Positions 1 to 7,447 of a stretch of DNA of 24,618 nt are shown one piece after another; positions within the stretch are counted from its first letter, which is position 1, and each line of letters opens with the position of its first letter. The stretch is from JAJOKI01 sp964412405 (GTDB lineage: Archaea; Halobacteriota; UBA148; JAJOKI01), in NCBI GenBank assembly GCA_964412405.1, contig CAYPOB010000006.1, forward strand, positions 1 through 24,618, in the 5' to 3' direction. A program made the position numbers and the translations under genes. The notes beneath the pieces are model-generated. The model was not told where the DNA came from. It worked only from the letters and a program-made list of their open reading frames with translations, and ran no database searches.

Positions 1-99
1 GTGCTTTTCAGGATTATAATTTTCAAGTCTAATGCTCATTTTACGCTTCTTCCAGTCTATAGTTCTCTCTAAATAAATTTTCCATTTATCATTGATCAT
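1..99 (-). CDS. 5' end of an unidentified leftward gene (partial)
   Basis: An open frame of 33 codons runs off the left edge. It begins MINDKWKIYLERTIDWKK and continues MSIRLENYNPEKH, rich in charged residues and without a recognisable domain. The proposed ATG at 97-99 abuts a GGGGAGG stretch, which is too close for an ideal ribosome binding site, so an internal start (for example the ATG at 37-39) is possible. It lies inside a sequence that is repeated near 23050, where the matching leftward frame is only 16 codons long. I do not recognise the product and cannot exclude that it is a decayed frame. Confidence 0.35.
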   Translation of the reverse strand, partial: MINDKWKIYLERTIDWKKRKMSIRLENYNPEKH

Positions 100-212
100 C
101 CTCCCCTACATACCTCTAAAGTCAAAATTTATGCGGTACGATGCAAGGTCAAAAACCTTCATAGATAATATTCAATCGCTTTTGAGTTATGATATCACAC
201 GATATATCATCT
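69..212. repeat. Diverged copy 1 of a recombinase upstream region
   Basis: About 120 bp here match 23052-23190: both contain CATTTATCATTGATCA, CTAAAGTCAAAATTTA and a CAATC stretch in the same order and spacing. In copy 2 the rightward side leads into a tyrosine recombinase remnant. In copy 1 the first codons are still visible at 189-212 (MISHDISS against MKSSDFSS in copy 2), then similarity stops at the 3' end of tyrA. The TATA-like TTTTATAAAC of copy 2 is degraded here. I read this as the 5' scar of a second recombinase gene. Confidence 0.6.
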
Positions 213-1517
213 TATCTCCCCGCCAATTCCTTTCAGCAGTTCTTCAACTGCGCCCTGCACTTCTTTTGGATTTTTGTCCCCCAAAATTGCAATTCTGAAC
301 GTGATGCTGGAGTACCCTTTTTTGATTTTATATGTATCTATCTTCTCAGCCAAAATCACCCCCCTCATACTGCTGATGATACTGGCGATGACATCTGGTT
401 GGACTTTTTCTGGCAGTGCTACTGATATGTCTCGTCTATGATGGCGGAGATTATCGATTTTCCATTGCAGGAGTTCGTCTGCGCTTAGCAGCTGTATATT
501 CTCAATTTTGAGTTTGGTCCTCCGTCCATTTCTCTTCAATATAATGTGGCTGGGCGTCACCCGTTCGACGGTTCCAACGTGTACGGCGCCCGAATATAGA
601 TGACGGATGGCACGTTCAATTCCGACAGATTGCGCCAGCCCCTCGAGTTCAGCGATATTTGCATTGATCAATTTGTCCGACCGCCTCAGAGCGGCTTCGG
701 TGTCGCCAAAATGAGCGGCAGCACTTCTCATCGATCTTACAAATCCCTCCATGTCTCCCTCTTCTATGTCACTGGCAAGGTCTTTACACTGGGCAATAAA
801 TGCACTGTGCACCTTCTTTACCTCTGGGTTCATCTGGATCATGGCATAGAGGTGTGGGTTCTGTGCCAAGATTCTGCCCATGAAATCGATCATTATCTCG
901 TATACTGGGCTCATAAATCGTCTCGATTCTCGCACCTCAAAATTCAATGTATTTAGCGTGGCTCCGATTGCTATGTATGCAAAGTGGGTCAATCCCTGAA
1001 CGATTGCCATTATTCGGTCATGTTCCTCTGCCGTGAGGATTTCTACATGTGCTCCGTTTTCCTCAAAAAGCGCCCTTATCTTCGGCAACCAGTGCTCGCT
1101 GCGCCCCTGTACGGGCACAAGAATTACGGTTTGCCCTCTGGAGTCCTGCGCCATGGGGCCAAACATGGGATGCGCCCCGATCAACTCGACACCTTTCGGC
1201 GCTTTTTTCATCGCCTCTATTGGTCCCTTTTTGATGGATGTTATATCCATGAGCAGACTGCCGGCACGCATCTGTGGCGAGATGCTAAGTATAACTTCTT
1301 CCGTGACATCGACGGGCACCGAAATCAATACGATATTAAAGTCAACTGCTGTCTCGCTTGCGTCTTCGACAAAACCAACCCCCAGTTCTTTAGCTACTTC
1401 CTTGGTGTGGGGATCGATGTCTGCTATGCTGACTGCATAGTTTTGCCTCATGAGAAAACGTGCAAACCACTGTCCCATTTCACCAGCGCCTCCGATGATT
1501 AACACTTTAGCGCGCAT
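207..1517 (-). CDS. tyrA: Prephenate dehydrogenase
   Basis: This enzyme oxidatively decarboxylates prephenate to 4-hydroxyphenylpyruvate with NAD(P)+, the tyrosine branch. The N-terminus (MRAKVLIIGGAGEMG) is a Rossmann nucleotide-binding fold with the GxGxxG-type loop. The family motif HPMFGP, containing the catalytic-region His, is at residues 116-121. The helical dimerisation part follows. The last 70 residues form a separate alpha/beta module that could be a regulatory ACT-like domain, as in the long archaeal TyrA proteins. The length, 436 residues, suits that group. The frame stays open upstream to 1565, but the ATG at 1517 begins directly at the Rossmann strand and overlaps aroE by 19 nt. 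It is the last gene of the leftward aro operon. No chorismate mutase is fused to it. Confidence 0.93.
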   Translation of the reverse strand: MRAKVLIIGGAGEMGQWFARFLMRQNYAVSIADIDPHTKEVAKELGVGFVEDASETAVDFNIVLISVPVDVTEEVILSISPQMRAGSLLMDITSIKKGPIEAMKKAPKGVELIGAHPMFGPMAQDSRGQTVILVPVQGRSEHWLPKIRALFEENGAHVEILTAEEHDRIMAIVQGLTHFAYIAIGATLNTLNFEVRESRRFMSPVYEIMIDFMGRILAQNPHLYAMIQMNPEVKKVHSAFIAQCKDLASDIEEGDMEGFVRSMRSAAAHFGDTEAALRRSDKLINANIAELEGLAQSVGIERAIRHLYSGAVHVGTVERVTPSHIILKRNGRRTKLKIENIQLLSADELLQWKIDNLRHHRRDISVALPEKVQPDVIASIISSMRGVILAEKIDTYKIKKGYSSITFRIAILGDKNPKEVQGAVEELLKGIGGEIR

Positions 1518-2320
1518 CTCACAGCATCCCCCATTATGTCGATGGGCGCTTCCACACCAGTCCATATTCTGAACGACTCCGCACCCTGATGAACGAGCAT
1601 GTTGACTCCATCTATGGTCCGAGCACCAGCTTTTTTTGCCTCTCTCAGCAACAGCGTCTCGATGGGATTATACACTATGTCAAAGACGACCAGCTCAGGT
1701 CGCATCTGGTCTGCGGTTACCAGCGTTTTATCGATATCTGGATGCATCCCCGTCGAAGTAGAGTTGATAAGGATTTCGGCTTTATCCATTAACTTCGGCA
1801 AACCCTCCAATCCAGTGCCTATGGCATCGCCCACACTTCGCATATCCTGCGCGAGTTTGACGGCTCTGGAAGCAGTTCTATTCGCGATGATCAGCGCTGC
1901 ACCTTCATGGGCGAACTGGAACGCGATAGCTCTGGCAGCTCCTCCTGCGCCGATGAGCAGGATGTTTTTGCCGGCGATATTGACTCCGCATGCTTCCAGA
2001 GCACGCTTCGCGCCAATGCCATCTGTATTATGTCCTGTGATTCCACCCTTAAAATCGACTGTATTGACTGCGCCGATTTTTTTTGCGAGAGGATCTGCAT
2101 CTACCACATCTAACACCTTTTCCTTGAGTGGTATCGTCACGTTCATCCCACCAAAGCCAAGCGCTTTTGCACCCAGCACCGCCTCATGCACGTCTTGAGT
2201 GGCGACGCGGAAGGCATGGTACACGCAATTCATGTTTAATATACGGAAGGCGCTATTGTGCATAATCGGAGATAGGCTGTGCTCAACAGGATTCCCGATT
2301 ATTCCAAATATCGTTTTCAT
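1499..2320 (-). CDS. aroE: Shikimate dehydrogenase
   Basis: AroE reduces 3-dehydroshikimate to shikimate with NADPH. The protein has 273 residues, normal for the family. Visible landmarks are the shikimate-binding NPVEHSLSPIMHN (10-22), NVTIPLKE with the catalytic Lys66, NTDG with the partner Asp100, the glycine-rich GAGGAAR loop (124-130), NRT after the next strand, and a C-terminal GVNMLVHQGAESF. I chose the ATG at 2320 over an in-frame GTG at 2326 because GAGGT lies seven bases upstream of the ATG, while the GTG overlaps the aroD stop. It is the fourth gene of the aro operon and is translationally coupled on both sides. Confidence 0.95.
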   Translation of the reverse strand: MKTIFGIIGNPVEHSLSPIMHNSAFRILNMNCVYHAFRVATQDVHEAVLGAKALGFGGMNVTIPLKEKVLDVVDADPLAKKIGAVNTVDFKGGITGHNTDGIGAKRALEACGVNIAGKNILLIGAGGAARAIAFQFAHEGAALIIANRTASRAVKLAQDMRSVGDAIGTGLEGLPKLMDKAEILINSTSTGMHPDIDKTLVTADQMRPELVVFDIVYNPIETLLLREAKKAGARTIDGVNMLVHQGAESFRIWTGVEAPIDIMGDAVRCALKC

Positions 2321-2325
2321 GTTCA

Positions 2326-3072
2326 CTACCTCAGCATGTCCAGTGCCGCCTTCAACTCGCTCACGGACAACTGTCCCGGCGCCTTCGGTCCGTCAATGTG
2401 GCCATAGGTCAGCGCAGAACCATATAACGGTGTGATCACCCTGGAGTGTTTTCCAAGCGCGCCCATGGCAATGGTACACAGGGGCTTTGATGCCTCGATA
2501 GTGATTCTCAGCAGTCTCAGCACATCGCCGAGCGAATTGGCCATGACGGCTATCTTGGGTATCACGAAGTTGCCAATAGCACGTGCGTCATTCAATATTT
2601 TCATTATTTCCTCATCTGGAGGGGTCCTATTGAAATCGTGATGCGATACGATCAAGGGGATTTCTTGCTCTCGAAGAGATTCGAAGAATCCCTTCTTAAG
2701 AAAGTCTTCCTTCGGAAGACTTTCGTTCGCCTTCTCTACTATGAGGTTGCCATCTGTTGATAATACGCTCAACTCGACATCAACTGCATCAGCATGGTCC
2801 ATAGCTGCGGACAGCATCGATATTCGTTTATCCTCGGAGCCCCTGAATGCGCCACCCTCTACCTCCGGTCGATTTGTCACGATGATCGGCAGGAACGACG
2901 CCTCACGAACATCATCTAAAAACTGTACCACATCGGTACCTCTCTCAAGAAGGTCTATTCTAACCTCGAGCAGGTCTGCACCTGCTTTTTCTGCCCCAAT
3001 CGCCGCATCAATACCGTCGACCACTCCCACTATTCTTGGAGAATCCAGTACGACACCTCCAATCTTGATCAT
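2326..3072 (-). CDS. aroD: Type I 3-dehydroquinate dehydratase with an in-frame palindromic insertion
   Basis: Type I dehydroquinase makes 3-dehydroshikimate through a Schiff base. The (beta/alpha)8 barrel shows VSHHDF (142-147) with the catalytic His145 and IPKIAVM with the Schiff-base Lys173; the C-terminal PGQLS loop is also present. At 248 residues it is somewhat long for an archaeal form. The excess is residues 117-136, a charged segment encoded almost wholly by nested palindromes (2664-2724). It sits between a helix and the strand carrying the catalytic His, where an external loop is expected. The ATG at 3072 is preferred to an in-frame GTG at 3081 because AGGTG lies six bases ahead. 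The gene follows aroB' and its stop overlaps the region of the aroE start. Confidence 0.93.
   Translation of the reverse strand: MIKIGGVVLDSPRIVGVVDGIDAAIGAEKAGADLLEVRIDLLERGTDVVQFLDDVREASFLPIIVTNRPEVEGGAFRGSEDKRISMLSAAMDHADAVDVELSVLSTDGNLIVEKANESLPKEDFLKKGFFESLREQEIPLIVSHHDFNRTPPDEEIMKILNDARAIGNFVIPKIAVMANSLGDVLRLLRITIEASKPLCTIAMGALGKHSRVITPLYGSALTYGHIDGPKAPGQLSVSELKAALDMLR
2664..2724 (-). repeat. Palindromic element inserted in frame in aroD
   Basis: Within about 60 bp there are four palindromes: TCTC-GAA-GAGA, GATTC-GAA-GAATC (2678-2690), TTCTTAAGAA, and a perfect 11-bp stem with a 3-nt TTC loop at 2700-2724 (arms GAAAGTCTTCC and GGAAGACTTTC). The stretch stays open in the aroD frame. Exact ends are uncertain because I judged them by comparing the protein with what I know of the family. 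Confidence 0.7.
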
Positions 3073-3081
3073 GATGTGCAC

Positions 3082-4224
3082 CTATTTTTCAATGATCGTC
3101 TCATCGATCTTCATGCCAAAGTGTCTGCCGCCACCCTCGTAATATGCGAGGACCTCGTCGCCTTTTTTCAACGTCGTCACCGCTTTTGGCTTTCCATCTT
3201 TGGTCACGAGTTTGATGGTTTCCGCATTCTGAAGGATCGTCTTTATTTTCGTCCCATTTATCTCGGCTTCGATGAGCATTAACGGTCTGCGCTCTATTTT
3301 CACCCGCCCCACTATCGCCTTTTTTGATGCGCCTCTGGAGTTCACTATCATGACCTCGTCGCCTGCTTCGAGTTCGGAGAGATATTTGGTCTTGTCTCCT
3401 GTATGCACATAGGCATGGACTGCACCTGCGTTGACCCTGAACGGTCGTGATGCCACATATGGACTTTCCTCTGATTCAGCATGCACCATGAATAATCCAT
3501 TGGACTGCGAACCGACCAGCATCCCCTCTCCACTCGACAGGAGCGAGCACGTATCCACGCAGACTCTGTCCCCCATCCCTATCGTTTTTACCCGTGTGAC
3601 CTTCGCCGAGGTCAGATGAGTGGGTTTCACTCCAACGTCTTTAATGGTGTTTGCAGTCCGTTTGATTTCCATAGGATCGTCTGCATCCAGGAGGATGCCA
3701 TCTGCGCCGTGTTCAAGCGTTTCCAAGGCTACCTTTGCCTCTGTTGCATTTTTCGCACCAGCAATGATGTTGCATCTTCGCTCTCGCAATGCTGCGATTA
3801 GATTCTCCAATGGAATGATTTTCCAGTCGGTCCCCACGACTATCAAATGCTCACAGATTTTTCCCAGCGCAACCGCAAACTCTTCGTACCTTTTTCCTTT
3901 GATTTCAATATATGCCGCAGTTTCCTTTCCTTTTTCGATCAGCAGTTTGATATGATTTAAATCTTTGGAGTTGGAGAAATCCCTGGGCAGTGGATTCGTG
4001 CCATCGCCCTCACTATTTTTTCCGATTACGATGATATCTGCGTTACATTCTCCATCATGAGAAAATGATGCCACCCGTATGTTGCCCAGTTCTCGTACTC
4101 TTTCCACATCTTCTTCGTTCACGAGTATGAAGTCGGCGCCGGACTCCAATCCCGTGGTTATCTTCGTGAGTTTGCCCTCCCACGGCCCTCTGTCTGCTTT
4201 AATCCACAGGCTTTTTCCTTTCAT
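3082..4224 (-). CDS. aroB': 3-dehydroquinate synthase II (archaeal type)
   Basis: This is the MJ1249-type enzyme. It uses NAD+ to oxidatively deaminate and cyclise 2-amino-3,7-dideoxy-D-threo-hept-6-ulosonate to 3-dehydroquinate, replacing classical AroB in archaea that do not use DAHP. The sequence opens with MKGKSLWIKADRGPWEGK and contains the conserved GADGILLDADDP, the stretch around VCVDTCSLLSSGEGMLVGS and a beta-rich C-terminal half (VNAGAVHAYV, then SELEAGDEVMIV). The length of 380 residues is slightly above the family norm of about 360. Its ATG overlaps the stop of the preceding aroA' gene by the 4-nt ATGA arrangement, so the two enzymes of the alternative entry route are translationally coupled. 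Confidence 0.95.
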   Translation of the reverse strand: MKGKSLWIKADRGPWEGKLTKITTGLESGADFILVNEEDVERVRELGNIRVASFSHDGECNADIIVIGKNSEGDGTNPLPRDFSNSKDLNHIKLLIEKGKETAAYIEIKGKRYEEFAVALGKICEHLIVVGTDWKIIPLENLIAALRERRCNIIAGAKNATEAKVALETLEHGADGILLDADDPMEIKRTANTIKDVGVKPTHLTSAKVTRVKTIGMGDRVCVDTCSLLSSGEGMLVGSQSNGLFMVHAESEESPYVASRPFRVNAGAVHAYVHTGDKTKYLSELEAGDEVMIVNSRGASKKAIVGRVKIERRPLMLIEAEINGTKIKTILQNAETIKLVTKDGKPKAVTTLKKGDEVLAYYEGGGRHFGMKIDETIIEK

Positions 4225-5018
4225 ATTAACTCCTTCAGGGCAGTCTCGACTGATGTGTTCTCATGGACGATTTGGCTTATAGCCCTGGTCATCTTTATCG
4301 GATTTGCGTGCTGGAATGTATTCCGTCCGATGGCTACGCCCCTGGCACCGGCATCTGTTGCTTCTTTTATCATCTCAAGTACGTCTCTGTTGGTCTCTGC
4401 CTTCGGACCCCCGGCTATCACGACTGGAACTGGACAGCCTTTTACGACGTCTTTGAATGAATCTATGTCTCCCGTGTAGTTGGTCTTAACGATGTCTGCA
4501 CCCAGCTCAGCGCCCGCGCGTGCTACGTGTGCGATCATCGCGGGGTCAAACTCATCCTTGATATTCTTGCCCCGGGGATACATCATCGCAAGCAGTGGCA
4601 TCCCCCATATATCGCACTTCTCGGCGATACTTCCCAATTTCTGCAATTGTTCCGCCTCTGTCTCCGAGCCAATATTGATGTGGACGCTTACCGCATCCGC
4701 TCCCATTTTGACAGCTTCCTCTACTGTGCAGACCTGGACCTTATTATCTGGGTCAGGACCTAGCGATGTGGATGCGCTCATATGGATGATCAATCCGATA
4801 TCCCTGCCATATCCTCGATGACCATGGGCGACCATTCCTTTTTGCATCAGAACTGCGTTTGCACCGCCTTCTGCTACCTTATTTACTGTCTCAGCGAGAT
4901 CTACAAGTCCCTTCACAGGGCCAATCGAGATGCCGTGGTCAAGGGGAATGATCAGCGATTTCCCGCTTTTCCGATCGATTATTCTTTCTATTCGTACCCT
5001 CTTTCCAATCTTGGACAT
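4221..5018 (-). CDS. aroA': 2-amino-3,7-dideoxy-D-threo-hept-6-ulosonate synthase
   Basis: This is a class I aldolase-like enzyme of the MJ0400 family that condenses L-aspartate semialdehyde with a 6-deoxy-5-ketofructose-phosphate type donor, the first step of archaeal dehydroquinate synthesis. The 265-residue barrel has IIPLDHG (Asp27), a tyrosine in MMYPRG (Tyr147) and the Schiff-base lysine in DIVKTNYTG (Lys178), then IAGGPK and a phosphate-binding GVAIGRN. Related sequences include archaeal fructose-bisphosphate aldolases, but adjacency to aroB' settles the role. Start ATG has GGTGA just upstream. It is the first gene of the leftward aro operon aroA'-aroB'-aroD-aroE-tyrA. Confidence 0.95.
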   Translation of the reverse strand: MSKIGKRVRIERIIDRKSGKSLIIPLDHGISIGPVKGLVDLAETVNKVAEGGANAVLMQKGMVAHGHRGYGRDIGLIIHMSASTSLGPDPDNKVQVCTVEEAVKMGADAVSVHINIGSETEAEQLQKLGSIAEKCDIWGMPLLAMMYPRGKNIKDEFDPAMIAHVARAGAELGADIVKTNYTGDIDSFKDVVKGCPVPVVIAGGPKAETNRDVLEMIKEATDAGARGVAIGRNTFQHANPIKMTRAISQIVHENTSVETALKELI

Positions 5019-5080
5019 ATTTTCACCTACTGTGTTACTATGTCACATACTAGCACGCTATTGACTTAAAGATATCGAAA
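5019..5080 (-). promoter_or_regulatory. Probable promoter of the aro operon
   Basis: Read leftward, the gap to the next gene has an AT-rich TATA-like stretch (GATATCTTTAAG) about 45-55 bp before the aroA' ATG. A 17-bp imperfect dyad TGTG-N9-CACA lies between it and the start, where a repressor could bind near the transcription start. This rests on inspection only. Confidence 0.4.
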
Positions 5081-5092
5081 GATTTTATGATT

Positions 5093-5479
5093 TTACGGTC
5101 TCCCGAACTTCCGTCTCAAAAGTCCAGCTAAGATGGGGCACATGATATTGCCGAGATACAGGATCATTATGGGTATTGCTTCAGGATTAGGGTGATATAT
5201 GCATTCTATGATGAGTATCCCTGGAACGATAAAAAGAAGAAGGACGATAGTATCCCAGATTGCCCAAAAGATGCAACTAAGTAATATTTCAATAGGTCCG
5301 AAGAACTCCGTCTTTATGTATTTGATACGCAATATGAGTCCAATAAGAAATCCGCTATAAGCAACCCCCCACCAAGATCCAAAGAAAATTCCACTGAGGG
5401 AGAACATTACGCAGAATATTGTCACGACAATAAGCCACTCATCAAGCCAATCTTTTGATGTCATATCTTTAAGTTTCAT
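5093..5479 (-). CDS. Small multi-pass membrane protein, unknown function
   Basis: A 128-residue protein I do not recognise. After a short charged N-terminus (MKLKDMTSKDWLDEW) it has about four hydrophobic segments: roughly residues 16-33, 36-50, 62-90 (long, possibly re-entrant around IWDTIVLLLFIVPG) and 103-120, ending in a basic RRKFGRP tail expected to face the cytoplasm. GAGGAC lies a few bases upstream of the ATG. It sits alone between the aro operon and a secreted protein gene, on the same strand as both. No catalytic motif is visible. Confidence 0.65.
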   Translation of the reverse strand: MKLKDMTSKDWLDEWLIVVTIFCVMFSLSGIFFGSWWGVAYSGFLIGLILRIKYIKTEFFGPIEILLSCIFWAIWDTIVLLLFIVPGILIIECIYHPNPEAIPIMILYLGNIMCPILAGLLRRKFGRP

Positions 5480-5699
5480 ATTTGTCCTCTGTGGTGTCTT
5501 TGGCTTTATTTCTCATTCGACGCGTCCTGAAGTATCGAATTGTTGGAAGTGTGATAGCACAGATGAAGACCCATACTCATCGCATGAAGAACGATCCCCC
5601 CACAAAATATTCCATAAATGATACTCCCACCAACAATTTCATGAATACTGAAAAGGTTAGATAGTTTTTTCGTATCTATTTTATACGTCGTTTATAACC
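5480..5699. other. Intergenic region with a TATA-like element and decayed-looking frames
   Basis: The leftward strand has a good archaeal TATA element (TATAAAATAG, 5677-5684 plus flanks). It is followed only by short frames before the 128-residue gene, including a 21-codon one (MKLLVGVSFMEYF...) and an overlapping stretch of about 50 sense codons lacking an ATG near its beginning. This could be a long leader or the remains of another small membrane-protein gene. I see no structured RNA here that I can name. Confidence 0.3.
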
Positions 5700-5748
5700 C
5701 CCTTATTAAACAAAAAATAGAAAGGGGACCATACTATTGTTATGGTCC
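5700..5748 (-). terminator. Hairpin plus T-run terminator after the secreted protein gene
   Basis: An 8-bp stem, GGACCATA with TATGGTCC around a 7-nt loop (5726-5748), overlaps the end of the secreted-protein gene. In the leftward direction it is followed by CCTTTCTATTTTTTG, the layout of an intrinsic terminator. Confidence 0.6.
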
Positions 5749-6375
5749 AAATCTTTCAACGAGACTGAGTGCTGTTGCTGGACACCAGGGATGTCCACAA
5801 AACAGATCTCCACGAGGTCCATCTGGAGTTCGTAGAATGCAAACCAGTATTATACATCTACCACGATTCCATCTGACGAACATCATCCATGTACATTTTT
5901 TTAGAATTGCCGCTATCAACAATATTTTAGCTGGTATTGGGTTGTCATCCGATCCCACCAATATAATAGTATCACCATCTATCATCACAACAAGCGGTGC
6001 TTCTTGATATTCACATATCATCACTTTTAATTCAAACCCAAGTGCACCCAGCTTCAATAAAATATCAACAATTTCCTGCACATATTCATCTACAGCTTCT
6101 ATGATATGCTCATCACCATATCCCTCCGCGGATGCTTCAATATATGCATAATTAAAGTCATCTATCACTCCTTCAAGATCGGATAACAACTCATCAATTG
6201 CTTCGGATCTCTCCTCTTCATCCATATATTGGACTTCTATTAGGAATTCCTCGTGATAGCATCTCTCATCTCTTGCTGCTGCAACCGCCACCGGCATCGC
6301 CAACGTTCCCAACATCAATACGGTCGCAAATATTGCGAATATTCTTACGTTCATGTTATTCATCAATAGCTTCAT
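5740..6375 (-). CDS. Acidic secreted or cell-surface protein, unknown function
   Basis: A 211-residue protein with a clear export signal: basic MKLLMNNMNVR, then the hydrophobic IFAIFATVLMLGTLAMPVAVAAA with a likely cleavage after the alanines. The next 80 residues are strongly acidic and helical (MDEEERSEAIDELLSDLEG, then EYVQEIVDILLKL). A hydrophobic, cysteine-containing C-terminal third follows (CTWMMFVRWNRGRCIILVC, then CGHPWCP), so disulfides or metal binding are possible. I do not recognise the family. A second ATG at 6360 would give nearly the same signal peptide. A TATA-like ATTTATATC lies about 15-20 nt before the ATG, so the message would be short-leadered. A hairpin terminator closes the gene. 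Confidence 0.65.
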   Translation of the reverse strand: MKLLMNNMNVRIFAIFATVLMLGTLAMPVAVAAARDERCYHEEFLIEVQYMDEEERSEAIDELLSDLEGVIDDFNYAYIEASAEGYGDEHIIEAVDEYVQEIVDILLKLGALGFELKVMICEYQEAPLVVMIDGDTIILVGSDDNPIPAKILLIAAILKKCTWMMFVRWNRGRCIILVCILRTPDGPRGDLFCGHPWCPATALSLVERFGP

Positions 6376-6649
6376 GGATATTTTGATATAAATAATTTAT
6401 CCATATACTACTATATATTTATATATAATATATATATGCAGATACATATACATATATACCAATGAAGTGAGGACGATGTCTGAATCACATGACAGAACAC
6501 AGGGAAGGAGATGTCATGGAACAATAGGACAGCGTGAGAGTATTCAGATTTAAAAGCCTCAAAATTCCTAAGGACTTTAATCTGCCAAATTTCTTACGCA
6601 TCGTTGATATCCAACGACTTTGTATATCACTATCTTGACATTACCAGAT
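6376..6649. other. AT-rich intergenic region downstream of trpA
   Basis: Positions 6405-6460 are a TA/CATA-rich low-complexity tract. Rightward from 6476 to 6553 there is a 25-codon frame (MSESHDRTQGRRCHG...) with GTGAGG ahead of its ATG; it has no similarity I know and may be chance. A small dyad CGTTG-N5-CAACG (6602-6616) lies 34 bp after the trpA stop and could help end the trp message. Nothing else is supportable. Confidence 0.35.
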
Positions 6650-7447
6650 TCATTTCGTGGCGCCTTTGAGCATTGCTGCCATCTCCTCCAATTCTTCTAG
6701 CATATCGGACTCGTCCTTTGCGATTACGTCTACAAAAGCAGAGCCGACTATCACGCCGTCTGCGCCAGCATCGATTAAACTCCTCACATGCTCTGGTTTG
6801 GAGATTCCAAATCCAATGGCTGTTGGAAGGGGAGATTTTATGCTCGTATTGATTTTGTTAACTATCTTCAATATTCCATTCGCATGGTCCGCGATATCCT
6901 CTCGTGCACCGGTTACGCCCAATCGCGACACCACATAAATAAATCCTGACGTCCTCTTCAGGATGCGTTCAATTCTTTCCTCCGTCGTGGTAGGTGTGAC
7001 TAAGAATATCAAATCGATGTCATATTTCCGGCAGCCCTGATACAGTTCATCGGACTCCTCAACGGGCAAATCAGGAACGATTATGCCTGAAATGCCAGTT
7101 GATCGACACTCAGAGATGAATCGCTCTATCCCTTTCTTGAGGATTATGTTATAATAGGTCATTACGACCAACGGGACATCTACTTTTATGGAGCGGACGA
7201 GTTGAAAGAATTTATCTGGGTTCATGCCGGCGGTGAGTGCTCTGTCCATCGCCGCCTGAATTGTCGCTCCATCCGCTATTGGGTCTGAAAACGGCAGCCC
7301 CAGCTCGATGATATCTACGCCTCCCTTGACCAATGCGTTTACTATCTCAACGGTCCTCTGGGGTTTTGGGTCGCCAGCACAAATATAGGCAATCAGCGCA
7401 CCCTCTTTTTTTCTGCGGAGCGTCTCAAATGCGTCTTTGATATTCAT
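6650..7447 (-). CDS. trpA: Tryptophan synthase alpha chain
   Basis: TrpA cleaves indole-3-glycerol phosphate to indole and glyceraldehyde 3-phosphate, handing indole to TrpB through a tunnel in the alpha2beta2 complex. The barrel of 265 residues carries IIELGLPFSDPIADG with the catalytic Glu48 and Asp59, the conserved YYNII, IVPDLPVEE and a phosphate-binding GFGIS at the C-terminal side. The N-terminus (MNIKDAFETLRRKKEGALIAYICAGDP) is complete. The gene is last in the trp operon and its start overlaps the trpB end by 23 nt, indicating coupled translation. Confidence 0.97.
   Translation of the reverse strand: MNIKDAFETLRRKKEGALIAYICAGDPKPQRTVEIVNALVKGGVDIIELGLPFSDPIADGATIQAAMDRALTAGMNPDKFFQLVRSIKVDVPLVVMTYYNIILKKGIERFISECRSTGISGIIVPDLPVEESDELYQGCRKYDIDLIFLVTPTTTEERIERILKRTSGFIYVVSRLGVTGAREDIADHANGILKIVNKINTSIKSPLPTAIGFGISKPEHVRSLIDAGADGVIVGSAFVDVIAKDESDMLEELEEMAAMLKGATK

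Noticed and set aside
5482..5664. Rightward 60-codon frame between the membrane protein and secreted protein genes
   Set aside because: No ribosome binding site and no recognisable pattern; the promoter-like element in the gap points the other way.
6405..6460. TA-rich tract as a replication origin element
   Set aside because: It is simple low-complexity sequence without origin recognition boxes or a nearby cdc6/orc1 gene.
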